DNA from: Neglectibacter timonensis
Lineage (GTDB): Bacteria; Bacillota; Clostridia; Oscillospirales; Acutalibacteraceae
Length of the DNA stretch: 64,000 bases
Assembly (NCBI RefSeq): GCF_900048895.1
Contig: NZ_LT160638.1
Location: 62,001-126,000 of the forward strand
Direction of reading: 5' to 3'
Part shown: positions 8,310 to 17,028 of the stretch, piece after piece
Layout of the letters: each line of letters starts with the position of its first letter
How positions within the stretch are numbered: the stretch's first letter is position 1
The notes under the pieces: model-generated
Database searches by the model: none
Told to the model about the DNA's origin: nothing
The model's input: only the letters and a program-made list of their open reading frames with translations
Translations under genes and position numbers: made by a program

Positions 8310-9470
8310 ATGGAACAGAAATATACTCCCTGCCCTGTCTACCGCAAATGCGGAGGCTGCCAGCTGCAGAATCTCGATTACCAACGCCAGCTTCGCTGGA
8401 AACAGGACCGCTGTGAAAAGCTCCTGGATGAATTTGGAAAGATAGAGCCCATACTTGGGATGGAGCAGCCCTATCACTACCGCAATAAAGTGCAGGCGGC
8501 ATTCGCCCGGGACAGGAGAAGCGGGCGCATTCTGTCCGGCGTGTACCAGTCCAGCACACACCGCATTGTGCCGGTGGATTCCTGCCTGACGGAGGATGAA
8601 ACTGCCGATACAATTATTGTGTCGATCCGTAAGCTGCTGAAGGCCTTTAAGCTCACAGCTTACGACGAGGTGGCAGGAAGGGGATTCCTGCGCCACGTGC
8701 TGGTGAAACGGGGTTTCTGCACAGGGGAAATCATGGTGGTGCTGGTGACCGGTACACCGGTGTTTACGGCAAAAAAGCATTTTGTGCAGGAACTTTTGAA
8801 GCTGCACCCGGAAATCACCACCATTATCCAGAATGTGAATGACAAATACACCTCTATGGTACTGGGGCAGAGCGAGAAGGTGCTCTACGGCCCGGGCACG
8901 ATTACCGATGTGCTGTGCGGCTGCAAATTCCGCATCTCCTCCAAATCATTCTACCAGATCAATCCCGTACAGACGGAGGCACTGTATGGGAAGGCAATGG
9001 AGTTTGCCGGACCGACCGGAAAGGAAAAAGTGCTGGACGCCTACTGCGGCATTGGCACTATCGGCATTATCGCGGCCAAGCGGGGTGCAGGCGAGGTGAC
9101 CGGCGTGGAGGTCAACCGGGATGCGGTGAAGGACGCCATTGCCAATGCCCGGGAAAATAAAGTGAAAAATATCTACTTTCACTGTGCGGACGCCGGAGAG
9201 TTTATGGAGGAGATGGCCGCGGAAGGGGAGCGGTGCGGCGTGGTATTTATGGATCCGCCCCGGGCCGGCGCCAGCGGGGAATTTCTGCGCGCCCTGTGTT
9301 CCATGGGCCCGGAACGGGTAGTATACATCTCCTGTAACCCGGAAACCTTGGCGCGTGACCTCAAATACCTGCGGGCAAACCACTACCGGGTTGAAAAAAT
9401 ACAGCCCGTAGATATGTTCCCGCATACACAGCATATTGAGATGGTAGTTCTGATGTCTAAGGTCGGGTAA
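8310..9470 (+). CDS. 23S rRNA (uracil-5-)-methyltransferase, RlmD/RumA family
   Basis: SAM-dependent m5U methylation of 23S rRNA (RlmCD/TrmA superfamily). The N-terminal CPVYRKCGGC motif (Cys8, Cys14, Cys17) is the iron-sulfur cluster ligand set of RumA-type enzymes. The methyltransferase fold shows DAYCGIGTIGI and FMDPPRAG. The nucleophile is Cys342 in YISCNPETLARDL. I start at ATG 8310 because GGAGAAAGGAAG sits just before it; an in-frame ATG at 8289 would place the ribosome binding site inside the gene. No TRAM domain is visible, so this is the short form (386 residues). Whether the target is U1939 or U747 cannot be read from the sequence. Confidence 0.9.
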   Translation: MEQKYTPCPVYRKCGGCQLQNLDYQRQLRWKQDRCEKLLDEFGKIEPILGMEQPYHYRNKVQAAFARDRRSGRILSGVYQSSTHRIVPVDSCLTEDETADTIIVSIRKLLKAFKLTAYDEVAGRGFLRHVLVKRGFCTGEIMVVLVTGTPVFTAKKHFVQELLKLHPEITTIIQNVNDKYTSMVLGQSEKVLYGPGTITDVLCGCKFRISSKSFYQINPVQTEALYGKAMEFAGPTGKEKVLDAYCGIGTIGIIAAKRGAGEVTGVEVNRDAVKDAIANARENKVKNIYFHCADAGEFMEEMAAEGERCGVVFMDPPRAGASGEFLRALCSMGPERVVYISCNPETLARDLKYLRANHYRVEKIQPVDMFPHTQHIEMVVLMSKVG

Positions 9471-9581
9471 ATAAGTGTAAAAAATCCTGATTTCAAGTCT
9501 TTTTTTCTATCGTAGAGTATGGAAGAGTTCAATTCGAAATCTAAATTAAAACATAAAAGAATGAAATTTTTAGGAAAACTA

Positions 9582-9609
9582 TTGAAAAAAGTGAATTTTG
9601 TGATAAACT
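9582..9609 (+). promoter_or_regulatory. Candidate promoter of the ABC sugar importer operon
   Basis: TTGAAA (9582-9587), a 16-nt spacer and TAAACT (9604-9609) in an AT-rich stretch roughly 145 nt before the lipoprotein gene. The match is moderate. Confidence 0.45.
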
Positions 9610-9638
9610 TATAAATACAACCAAATGTGAACTGCGCG

Positions 9639-9680
9639 AGAGGGGATCCCCTCTTTATGCTCTTCTTAAAGAAGAGCATA
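9639..9680 (+). promoter_or_regulatory. Leader with two consecutive perfect hairpins
   Basis: AGAGGGGATCCCCTCT (9639-9654) is a perfect 16-nt palindrome. One base later TATGCTCTTC-TTAAA-GAAGAGCATA (9656-9680) forms a perfect 10-bp stem. Both lie in the presumed 5' untranslated region of the ABC operon, about 75 nt before the start codon. No T-run follows, so they look like regulatory or mRNA-stabilising structures rather than terminators. Confidence 0.7.
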
Positions 9681-9753
9681 ATCAACCTCTGTTTAGCTTC
9701 CATGGAATGGACAGAGTGTGCAGTCATAAAAATTAATTATTGGAGGTATGGAC

Positions 9754-11091
9754 ATGAGCAAAAAACTGATTGCATTGCTGTTGGCGGTACTGATGATTCT
9801 GAGTGTTTCTGCATGCAGCAGCACGCAGAAGACTGAGTCTTCTGCGGAATCTTCGAAGGAAGAAGTATCTAAAAATAGCGAAGCTGCCGGTGACGAAACG
9901 GCCGTAGGATTTGATTATTATAAGGATTATCCAAAGGATATTTCCGGTGAAATCGAATTCTATCAGCAGAAGCCGGAAATTGAAGAATATATGTATGGCG
10001 TAATCGATGAGTTCATGGAGCTGTATCCGAATATCACGGTTACACAGAACGTCCAGAACGACGCAGCATCCAACCTGCAGACCAGAGCTGCAGCGGGCGA
10101 TTTCACAGATGTGTGGCTTTATTGGCCGACGGACATGGTCTGGAATGCGTTCTATGACGAAGGGTATCTGATGGACGTTTCCGATCAGCCGTATCTGGCG
10201 TATGCGTCCGAGTCTGTTCTTGAGCTGTTTGCACGCGACGGCAAGTACTATGGTGTTCCGGAAGCAAACAACGCTGCAGGCATTATCGCAAACGTTGCCA
10301 TGTTCGAAGAGAACGGCATTGCACTGCCGGAAGATTGGGATTCCTTCATCGCTGCTTGTGATGCATTCGTGGAAAAGGGCATCACTCCGATTGGACTGAC
10401 TTTGAAGGACGGCGCGGACTGTGCACGCAACATTCTCCTCGGTGACTACGTCCCGGGTGAAGAAATCAAGGCGGTTTCTGCAGGGGATAAGAAGCTTTCC
10501 GAGACCGATTTTCCGAAGTCTGTGGACGATCTCACCAAGATCTACAGCTATGCCAACGACAAGGCAATTTCCTCCGATTATAACACCGGTCTGACTGACT
10601 TTGCCAATGAAGAGTCTGCAATGTTCCTCTCCGGCAACTGGACGTTTGCCTCGATCCGCGGTATCAACCCGGATATCAAGATCGAGCAGTTCCCGCTCCC
10701 GTCTTCCGCAGGCAGAGGCTATATCTGCTCCGGCGTTGACGTTGGCTACACTATCGGCGCGAATACCAAGTATCCGGAGGCCTGCAATGCTTTCGTCAAC
10801 TTCCTCGTAAGCCAGCCGCAGGCAGAAAAGTACTGCAACCTAGACGCTGCGATCCCGGCGATCAAGGATGTTGTTGTCGAAGATACCACCGCCAAGAGGA
10901 TGGTCGATAAGGTCGCGAAGGGCGAATCTTTCAACTGGCCGAACCACTTCTTCCCGGCAGGCGGCGCAGAGCAGCTTGCGAACCAGGCTTCCACGCAGTT
11001 CTATATGGATATCGTGGAGCTCGGCGAGGAGCAGGCCAAGAAAAACTACATTGCGCAGATGGACGGCATCATGGATGGCTCCATTAAGTAA
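9754..11091 (+). CDS. Sugar ABC transporter substrate-binding lipoprotein
   Basis: Extracytoplasmic binding protein (family 1 solute-binding type), captures an oligo- or monosaccharide for the permeases that follow. The signal peptide carries a lipobox LSVSAC with lipidated Cys21, then a Ser/Glu-rich linker (about 22-50) and a mature domain with the usual family features (GDFTDVWLYWP, EESAMFLSGNWTF). I choose the ATG at 9754, eight bases after GGAGG at 9741-9745; the ATG at 9748 is too close to it. The substrate cannot be named. Codon use looks more uniform (CCG, GCA rich) than in neighbouring genes. Confidence 0.92.
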   Translation: MSKKLIALLLAVLMILSVSACSSTQKTESSAESSKEEVSKNSEAAGDETAVGFDYYKDYPKDISGEIEFYQQKPEIEEYMYGVIDEFMELYPNITVTQNVQNDAASNLQTRAAAGDFTDVWLYWPTDMVWNAFYDEGYLMDVSDQPYLAYASESVLELFARDGKYYGVPEANNAAGIIANVAMFEENGIALPEDWDSFIAACDAFVEKGITPIGLTLKDGADCARNILLGDYVPGEEIKAVSAGDKKLSETDFPKSVDDLTKIYSYANDKAISSDYNTGLTDFANEESAMFLSGNWTFASIRGINPDIKIEQFPLPSSAGRGYICSGVDVGYTIGANTKYPEACNAFVNFLVSQPQAEKYCNLDAAIPAIKDVVVEDTTAKRMVDKVAKGESFNWPNHFFPAGGAEQLANQASTQFYMDIVELGEEQAKKNYIAQMDGIMDGSIK

Positions 11092-11204
11092 TGGAGAAAA
11101 GCGTATCATCAAATAAGTAGTTTGGAATGGGCAGGAGGTGGCAAGTCCTTCTGCCTGTTCTGTTTCGGACCCAAAGAAATAATACGTAAGTAGGAGGGTA
11201 TCGT

Positions 11205-12104
11205 ATGGCACGCAGTTTGTCGAAGAAGGAAGGGCACAAACTGAATTCATGGAAAATTGTCCCGTATTGTGTCGTTATTCCGTGTATGCTGATTTACCTC
11301 ATTTTTTTCTATTTCAATGTGGGACAGGGCGTCGCTTACAGCTTTACGAGCTGGAACGGCATCTCTGCTGAAAAAACCTTTATTGGCCTCCAAAATTACA
11401 CAGACGCATTTAACTCCAATTATCTGCAGATGACCATGAAGTTTACGGTTATCTTTGCGGTCATCGTCCTTGTGCTCACGAACGTTCTGGGACTGTTTCT
11501 TGCGGTTCTGTTGGATAAGAAAATCCGTGGCGTGAATTTTTTCCGGGGCATGTATTTCTTCCCGGCGGTTATGTCCACGCTGACGATTGCCTATATTTTC
11601 AATCAAATCGACTACAGGCTGATTACGCTTCTGGGTGAATGGCTGGGAAACGGAACGCTGTCCGCCGGTCTGTTCTCCTCCCCGGTCTGGGCGCCGTATC
11701 TGGTGGCTCTGACACAGGTATGGCAATCTTTCCCGGTTACTATGGTCATATTCCTGGCGGGGCTGCAGGGCGTTCCAGAGGATATTCTGGAATCTGCCCG
11801 CATTGACGGCGCCAGCAATATGCAGATGTTTTGGAAGATCAAAATGCCGATGATCATTCCGTCGCTGATGATCAACCTTGTCAACAACACAAAAACCGGT
11901 ATTACAGCTTTCGATATCGTTATGGGTACGACAGCAGGCGGACCGGGCGGTGCGACCTACTCCTTTGCCATGTATATGTATATCAAGTATTCCAAACAGG
12001 AGGTCGGCTATGCCTGCGCCATTGCGATGATTATGGCGATCATATTCGGCGTGGTCGCCACGATACAAATCATTTATATGCGCTCAAAGGAGGTAGAATT
12101 GTAA
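11205..12104 (+). CDS. ABC sugar transporter permease (MalF/UgpA type)
   Basis: Integral membrane subunit of the importer, 299 residues with about six hydrophobic helices. The cytoplasmic EAA loop that docks the ATPase is visible as ESARIDGASNMQMFWKIKMP (about 196-215). An AGTAGGAGGG ribosome binding site at about 11189-11198 supports the start at 11205. Its stop TAA shares one base with the ATG of the second permease (TAATG), so the two are coupled. Confidence 0.92.
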   Translation: MARSLSKKEGHKLNSWKIVPYCVVIPCMLIYLIFFYFNVGQGVAYSFTSWNGISAEKTFIGLQNYTDAFNSNYLQMTMKFTVIFAVIVLVLTNVLGLFLAVLLDKKIRGVNFFRGMYFFPAVMSTLTIAYIFNQIDYRLITLLGEWLGNGTLSAGLFSSPVWAPYLVALTQVWQSFPVTMVIFLAGLQGVPEDILESARIDGASNMQMFWKIKMPMIIPSLMINLVNNTKTGITAFDIVMGTTAGGPGGATYSFAMYMYIKYSKQEVGYACAIAMIMAIIFGVVATIQIIYMRSKEVEL

Positions 12105-12946
12105 TGACGACAGGTGCAGAAAGCAAAATGAGACGCTTCCTCGGCAAATTCGGGATCTATTTTGTACTGATTCTGACATCCGTCATCGTTGTATTCCCTT
12201 TTTATCTGACTGTCCTCACAGCGTTCAAACAGCCTGCCGATGCCCGGAATTTTTTTCTGGCACTGCCGGTAAAATGGAGTTTTGACAACTTCGAGCAAGT
12301 GCTTACTCGCGGCGGTTACTGGGACGCATTGAAGAATTCGGCAATCATAACCGTGATAGCGACATTCGGCACGATGGCAATCAACACAATTTTGGCCTAT
12401 TTTCTTGGCAGAAACCAGCACAAAAAATTCTTCAACTTTGCATATTATTTCTTTATTATCGGTATTTTCATTCCTTTTCAGGTTGTTATGATCCCGCTGG
12501 TCATTCTGGGTAAGGGTTTGGGAATGCTGAATCTGCAGGGACTTATCTGCATGCACATCGCGCTGTCTTTCCCGACCAACGTATTTCTGATGACAGGCTT
12601 TGTGAAAGGAGTGCCGCGAGACGTGGATGAGGCAGCGATGATTGACGGCTGCGGACCGATCCGCACCTTCTATCAGATCATTATGCCGATGATGTCGCCG
12701 ATTATTGCGACAACCTTGGTGCTGACGGTTCTGGGCGTGTGGAATGATTTTACTCTGCCGCTGGTCGTCCTGCAGAAAGATAAGACCCTGCCGCTGTTCA
12801 TCTACAATTACCGAACCAAGTACATTACGAATTTCAACCTGGCATTTGCAGCCTACACGCTTTCCATGATTCCTCCAATGGTGGTATATCTTTTCTGTCA
12901 GAAGTATATCATCAAAGGTCTGGCATCGGGTGCTGTCAAAGGATAA
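12104..12946 (+). CDS. ABC sugar transporter permease (MalG/UgpE type)
   Basis: Second membrane subunit, 280 residues. The EAA loop reads DEAAMIDGCGPIRTFYQIIM, followed by hydrophobic helices and the typical C-terminal FCQKYIIKGLASGAVKG. The start at 12104 overlaps the previous stop and follows AAAGGAGG at 12087-12094. No ATP-binding gene follows; the operon ends at the terminator at 13022, so the transporter probably borrows a shared MsmK/UgpC-type ATPase encoded elsewhere. Confidence 0.92.
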   Translation: MTTGAESKMRRFLGKFGIYFVLILTSVIVVFPFYLTVLTAFKQPADARNFFLALPVKWSFDNFEQVLTRGGYWDALKNSAIITVIATFGTMAINTILAYFLGRNQHKKFFNFAYYFFIIGIFIPFQVVMIPLVILGKGLGMLNLQGLICMHIALSFPTNVFLMTGFVKGVPRDVDEAAMIDGCGPIRTFYQIIMPMMSPIIATTLVLTVLGVWNDFTLPLVVLQKDKTLPLFIYNYRTKYITNFNLAFAAYTLSMIPPMVVYLFCQKYIIKGLASGAVKG

Positions 12947-13326
12947 GTAGGAATTTCAGATTACTCAAAGTAACAGTTTGGATTGAATATCTATAAAGGT
13001 GCAGGAAATATAGCATTTCCGGGAGTTGTGACGGTTTGGACAATCGTTTCAGCTCCTGTTTTTTATTGTCCTCACAGTCTCGGGACATTACCACTCAAAT
13101 ATGCCGTGGCGGCCCGATTTTTTCTGAGTCTGCCGGCTGAAATTCAGTTCGAGGGATCTCTGGCATCCGATTGTGGGCAGAGGAGCAGAGAGCTGTGTGA
13201 AAAAACTGCCGGGCGAAGGGTGGAAATTTGCCGGCGGGGCTTGAGATTTTACGAAGAATATGGGAAAATAGAAAGGCTTTGCGGCCTCTTCCGCCGCGGT
13301 TCAGGAAAACTTGAGGAGAGTGGAAC
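12947..13326. other. 380-nt intergenic region between the ABC operon and the NSS symporter gene
   Basis: Holds the ABC-operon terminator (13022-13064) and then about 260 nt that should contain the promoter of the symporter gene; I see no clear -35/-10 pair. One open frame (12983-13363) crosses the terminator and runs into the symporter gene; it has no recognisable domain and is not accepted as a gene. Confidence 0.6.
13022..13064 (+). terminator. Rho-independent terminator of the ABC operon
   Basis: Outer stem GGAGTTG/CAGCTCC and inner stem ACGGTT/AATCGT (each with a G:U pair) form a long hairpin followed by TGTTTTTT. Confidence 0.85.
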
Positions 13327-14685
13327 ATGGAACAGAAACGAGGAAAATTTTCCGGTAAGATAGGCTTTATCTTTGCGGCGGCGGGTTCCGCCGTAGGCTT
13401 GGGGAATATCTGGAGGTTCCCCTACCTGGCTGCAAAATACGGCGGAGGGATCTTCCTGCTGGTGTACCTCATTTTGGTAGTGACCTTTGGTTTTGCTCTG
13501 ATGGTGGCGGAGGTGGCCATCGGGCGCAAGACACAGCTGAGCGCAGTGGGGGCGTTCGGAAAGCTGAATCAGAAATTTTCATTCCTGGGTTATCTGGCGT
13601 CTGTCGTGCCGATGATCATCTTTCCCTATTATTGTGTGATCGGCGGCTGGGTGGTAAAATATCTCAGTGTTTATGTCAGCGGACAGGGTCTGGCGGCCGC
13701 CCAGGACGGCTTTTTTGAAGGATTTATCGGAAAACCCGTTGAACCCATTCTGTTTTTGGCTGTTTATGTGGGCATTACCGCACTGATCGTATTTTTAGGC
13801 GTGCAGAACGGGGTGGAAAAGGCCAGCAAAATTATGATGCCCGTACTGGCTGTTTTGGCGCTGGGCGTGGCGGTCTACTCCGTAACCAGGCCGGGTGCGC
13901 TGGATGGGGTGAAGTATTATCTGATTCCCGATTTCAGCCGGTTTTCCCCCATGACTGTGTTGGCTGCTATGGGGCAGCTGTTCTATTCCATGTCCCTGGC
14001 CATGGGCATTATGGTGACATACGGCTCCTATATGAAAAAGGAAGACGATCTGGAAAAGTCGGTCAAACAGATTGAACTGTTTGATACCGGCATGGCTTTT
14101 GTGGCCGGGATGATGATTGTCCCTGCGGTATTCGCCTTTTCCGGCGGGGATGAGGCTGCTCTGAATAAGGGAGCTGGCCTGATGTTCGTCACCCTGCCCA
14201 AAGTGTTTGCGGACGCTGGGACTTTGGGTTTGATCTTTGGCGGCGTATTTTTCGTTCTGGTGCTGTTCGCAGCGCTCACCTCCTCAGTTTCCCTGATGGA
14301 GACGGTGGTGTCCATCTTCCAGGACAAGTTTCACTGGAGCCGGAAATTTACCTGCACCCTGGTTATGGTGGGATGCCTTTTGCTGGCGCTGCCCTCCTCT
14401 CTGGGCTATGGCCTGCTCAGCTGGATTGCGCCGTTGGGTTTCTCTCTGCTGGACTTCTTCGATTTTATCAGCAACAGTGTGCTGATGCCCATTGTGGCCT
14501 TCCTGACCTGTATTTTCGTCGGATACATTGTTAAGACGAAGGCTGTGGAGGATGAGGTGAAGCTTTCCTCTCCGTTCAAGAGGGAAAAACTGTTCACCGT
14601 GGTGATCAAATACTTGGCCCCGGTTTGTATCGTGCTGATTCTGGTTACATCTGTGCTGGATGCTTTGGGCGTTATGAAAATCTAG
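13327..14685 (+). CDS. Sodium:neurotransmitter symporter (NSS/SNF) family transporter
   Basis: Secondary transporter coupling Na+ entry to uptake of an amino acid or related small molecule. The N-terminal signature GSAVGLGNIWRFPYL (about residues 20-34) contains the sodium- and substrate-site residues of the LeuT fold; about 11 hydrophobic helices follow. Length is 452 residues, the usual length of the bacterial short forms. GGAGAGTGGAAC precedes the ATG. It stands alone, without an enzyme gene that would hint at the substrate, and is followed by a strong hairpin at 14811. Confidence 0.93.
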   Translation: MEQKRGKFSGKIGFIFAAAGSAVGLGNIWRFPYLAAKYGGGIFLLVYLILVVTFGFALMVAEVAIGRKTQLSAVGAFGKLNQKFSFLGYLASVVPMIIFPYYCVIGGWVVKYLSVYVSGQGLAAAQDGFFEGFIGKPVEPILFLAVYVGITALIVFLGVQNGVEKASKIMMPVLAVLALGVAVYSVTRPGALDGVKYYLIPDFSRFSPMTVLAAMGQLFYSMSLAMGIMVTYGSYMKKEDDLEKSVKQIELFDTGMAFVAGMMIVPAVFAFSGGDEAALNKGAGLMFVTLPKVFADAGTLGLIFGGVFFVLVLFAALTSSVSLMETVVSIFQDKFHWSRKFTCTLVMVGCLLLALPSSLGYGLLSWIAPLGFSLLDFFDFISNSVLMPIVAFLTCIFVGYIVKTKAVEDEVKLSSPFKREKLFTVVIKYLAPVCIVLILVTSVLDALGVMKI

Positions 14686-14810
14686 GATCACCTTGCCTGG
14701 GCGGAGGAGGGCCACGGCAAAACGGAGGAACCGTTTACCTGGCTGAAAAGAGCGGGATCTTGTGGCGGAGCTCCGGAGCTTCAGGGGTCTGGCACGGTTT
14801 ATAACCGGTG

Positions 14811-14853
14811 AGACAGGGGCATTGCAGAAGGGTATTCTGCAATGCCCCTGTCT
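14811..14853 (+). terminator. Perfect 19-bp hairpin after the NSS symporter gene, probable terminator
   Basis: AGACAGGGGCATTGCAGAA pairs perfectly with TTCTGCAATGCCCCTGTCT around a five-base loop. It is followed by the weakly T-rich ATCTATTTT. The stem is strong but the T tract is poor, so termination is likely but not certain. Confidence 0.65.
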
Positions 14854-14963
14854 ATCTATTTTGAAAACGGGCGTATTCCGTCAGACCGGGACGGAACGGA
14901 AATGCCATTTCCTTTTATGCCTGTTTGTGGTATTATGGAGCAAAAGCGGGAAGGGGCGGCAAT

Positions 14964-15428
14964 ATGTCAATTAGGAGTACGGTGAAAGCCCTCCTGGTGG
15001 AAAATGGCAGGCTACTGTTAAACCAGTGCAGAACGGCGGACGGACAGACCTATTATGACCTGCCGGGCGGCGGCCAGCACCTCTATGAGACTATGGAGGA
15101 GGCGGTTGCACGGGAGGTGTTGGAGGAAACGGGTATCCCGGTTGAGGTGGAGCTGTTTGCCGGGCTGGTGGAGGAAATCACAACGGATCCAGCGCTCCGG
15201 GGGGAGTACCCGGAGTATTCGCACCGGGTACTCCATATCTTCCGGGTACGCAGGACCGGAGAAGCCCTTGGCTGCTGCTGCGAGAAAGACTTGGGGCAGG
15301 AGGGTTCGGTCTGGGTGACGCCGGAGGAAGCGGATCAGCTGCCTCTGCGGCCTCAAAATCTGCGCGGGCATATATCGGAGCTGCTGTCTTCCGGATCCGC
15401 CGCTTTTTGGGGCACTGTGAAGCGGTAA
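14964..15428 (+). CDS. Nudix hydrolase
   Basis: Hydrolyses a nucleoside diphosphate linked to another moiety; substrate unknown. The Nudix box is intact: GGGQHLYETMEEAV, then AREVLEETGI (residues about 35-58 together), matching G-x5-E-x7-REUxEExGU. Length is 154 residues from the ATG at 14964, which follows GAAGGGGCGG; an upstream in-frame TTG (14925) would add 13 residues without a ribosome binding site. Confidence 0.9.
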   Translation: MSIRSTVKALLVENGRLLLNQCRTADGQTYYDLPGGGQHLYETMEEAVAREVLEETGIPVEVELFAGLVEEITTDPALRGEYPEYSHRVLHIFRVRRTGEALGCCCEKDLGQEGSVWVTPEEADQLPLRPQNLRGHISELLSSGSAAFWGTVKR

Positions 15429-15563
15429 CAGAATGATCTTGCCTTTCAGGGAAGCCGTATGGAACGTTCCGGCGGACGGAATCAAACTACAGAAAAAGGA
15501 ACCGTGAGTTTGGCATCCTCTTTTTTCACAGGGTGTGCGGACTTGGCGTGTACGGGTGTTTTT

Positions 15564-16784
15564 ATGAAAACAGAACGGAAGTATCCCTCAGTGAGGATAG
15601 ACGCACGGGGAACCAAGAAGGCTCAGGGCGGGCATCCCTGGGTGTTTGATAACGAAATTACAGAACAAGAAGGCGTTCCGGAGGACGGCGGGCTGTGCGA
15701 TGTGCTGAGCCATAAGGGCCGGTATCTGGGAACGGGGTATTACAACGGTCATTCCAAAATACGGGTGCGGATGATTTCCAACAATGCCAACGATACGTTC
15801 GGCGAGGAATTTTACCGCCGGCGCCTCCAGTATGCCTGGGAGTACCGGAAAACCGTCATGGGGCCTGATGCGGAAAACTGCCGGCTGATTTTCGGGGAAG
15901 CGGACCATTTCCCGGGCCTGACCGTAGACCGGTTTGGAGAGGTTCTTGTGACGCAGACGCTGTCCCTGGGGATCGAGCGGATCAAGTCGATGCTGTTCCC
16001 CTTGATGGTACGGATATTGGAGGAAGACGGCCAGAGGATTTCCGGTATCTTTGAACGCAATGATGTGAAGCTTCGGGAACTGGAGGGCATGGAACAGGGC
16101 AAGGGCTGGTTCCCGCTGGCAGGGAAGGAGTTCCCTTCTGAAGCGTGGACAGAGATCGAGGAAAACGGAATCAGATACCTGGTGGATTTCGAGAACGGAC
16201 AGAAGACGGGGTTCTTTCTGGATCAGAAATATAACCGGGCGGCTGCAGCCCGGCTGGCGCCCGGCAGGAATGTGCTGGACTGTTTTACCCATACAGGATC
16301 CTTTGGACTCAATTGTGCGAAAGCCGGAGCAAAGCATGTCTGCTCGGTGGACGTCTCCGAGTCCGCCATAGCCTGCGCAGCGGAAAACGCACGGCGCAAC
16401 GGCCTCTCAAACGTTGTGGAGTATAAGGCGGCCAATGTGTTTGACCTGCTTCCTGGGCTGAGGAATGGGGAGTATGACTATATCATCTTAGATCCCCCCG
16501 CTTTTACCAAGTCCGGAAAGACTGTGGACAGTGCGGAGAGAGGCTATAAGGAGATCAATTACCGGGCCATGAAAGCCCTGCCCCGGGGTGGATACCTTGC
16601 CACCTGCTCCTGTTCCCATTTTATGGCGGACGGCAGGTTCCGCGGCATGCTGAAAAGCGCTGCGGCGGATGCCGGCGTGGAACTGAGGCTGATTGAGGCC
16701 CGGCAGCAGGGGCCGGATCATCCGGTGCTTTGGAATGTTCCAGAGACGGATTATCTGAAATTTTACCTGTTTCAGGTTGTTTGA
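15564..16784 (+). CDS. Class I rRNA cytosine-5 methyltransferase, RlmI-like
   Basis: SAM-dependent m5C methyltransferase of the RlmI (YccW) family, acting on 23S rRNA. An N-terminal PUA RNA-binding domain (about 5-75, HPWVFDNEI) precedes an EEHEY-like middle domain and a Rossmann methyltransferase with NVLDCFTHTGSFGL and YIILDPPAFTKSG; Cys residues in ATCSCSHFM supply the catalytic thiol. I start at ATG 15564 (406 residues), where the conserved N-terminus begins; an upstream ATG at 15459 would add 35 unconserved residues. The ribosome binding site is weak (GGGTG). Confidence 0.88.
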   Translation: MKTERKYPSVRIDARGTKKAQGGHPWVFDNEITEQEGVPEDGGLCDVLSHKGRYLGTGYYNGHSKIRVRMISNNANDTFGEEFYRRRLQYAWEYRKTVMGPDAENCRLIFGEADHFPGLTVDRFGEVLVTQTLSLGIERIKSMLFPLMVRILEEDGQRISGIFERNDVKLRELEGMEQGKGWFPLAGKEFPSEAWTEIEENGIRYLVDFENGQKTGFFLDQKYNRAAAARLAPGRNVLDCFTHTGSFGLNCAKAGAKHVCSVDVSESAIACAAENARRNGLSNVVEYKAANVFDLLPGLRNGEYDYIILDPPAFTKSGKTVDSAERGYKEINYRAMKALPRGGYLATCSCSHFMADGRFRGMLKSAAADAGVELRLIEARQQGPDHPVLWNVPETDYLKFYLFQVV

Positions 16785-16850
16785 CCATCGTGCGGAAACC
16801 ACCTGAACAGAGAGTACAGCGGCGGCGGGAAGACGCGGAGGAGAGAAAGA

Positions 16851-16997
16851 ATGCCTGTCTATTATTGCAAAAAATGCGGATTCACATTTAAGCGGGAGGG
16901 GAAGGTGGAAAGCTGCCCAGACTGCGGAAAGCCGGACGTGCGGCCTGCCCTGGAGCAGGAAATCGCAGAGTTCTACCGGAACCAGGAGGCAAAATAG
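16851..16997 (+). CDS. 48-residue Cys4 zinc-ribbon/rubredoxin-like mini-protein
   Basis: Begins MPVYYCKKCGFTF and contains ESCPDCGKPDVRP: Cys6-x2-Cys9 and Cys22-x2-Cys25, an ideal metal-binding knuckle pair, followed by a charged helical tail (ALEQEIAEFYRNQ). A good ribosome binding site (CGGAGGAGAGA) precedes the ATG. It sits 66 nt after the RlmI-like gene and 31 nt before the glycyl radical enzyme, so it is probably co-transcribed with the latter. It could bind Zn or Fe. Function unknown; a role as small partner of the radical enzyme is a hypothesis from position only. Confidence 0.8.
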   Translation: MPVYYCKKCGFTFKREGKVESCPDCGKPDVRPALEQEIAEFYRNQEAK

Positions 16998-17028
16998 CTT
17001 TAAAAAAGGTTGTCTGGAGGTGTAAAAA

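Noticed and set aside
12983-13363. 126-codon frame between the ABC operon and the NSS symporter gene
   Set aside because: It runs through a strong intrinsic terminator and overlaps the symporter start by 37 nt; the product has no recognisable feature.
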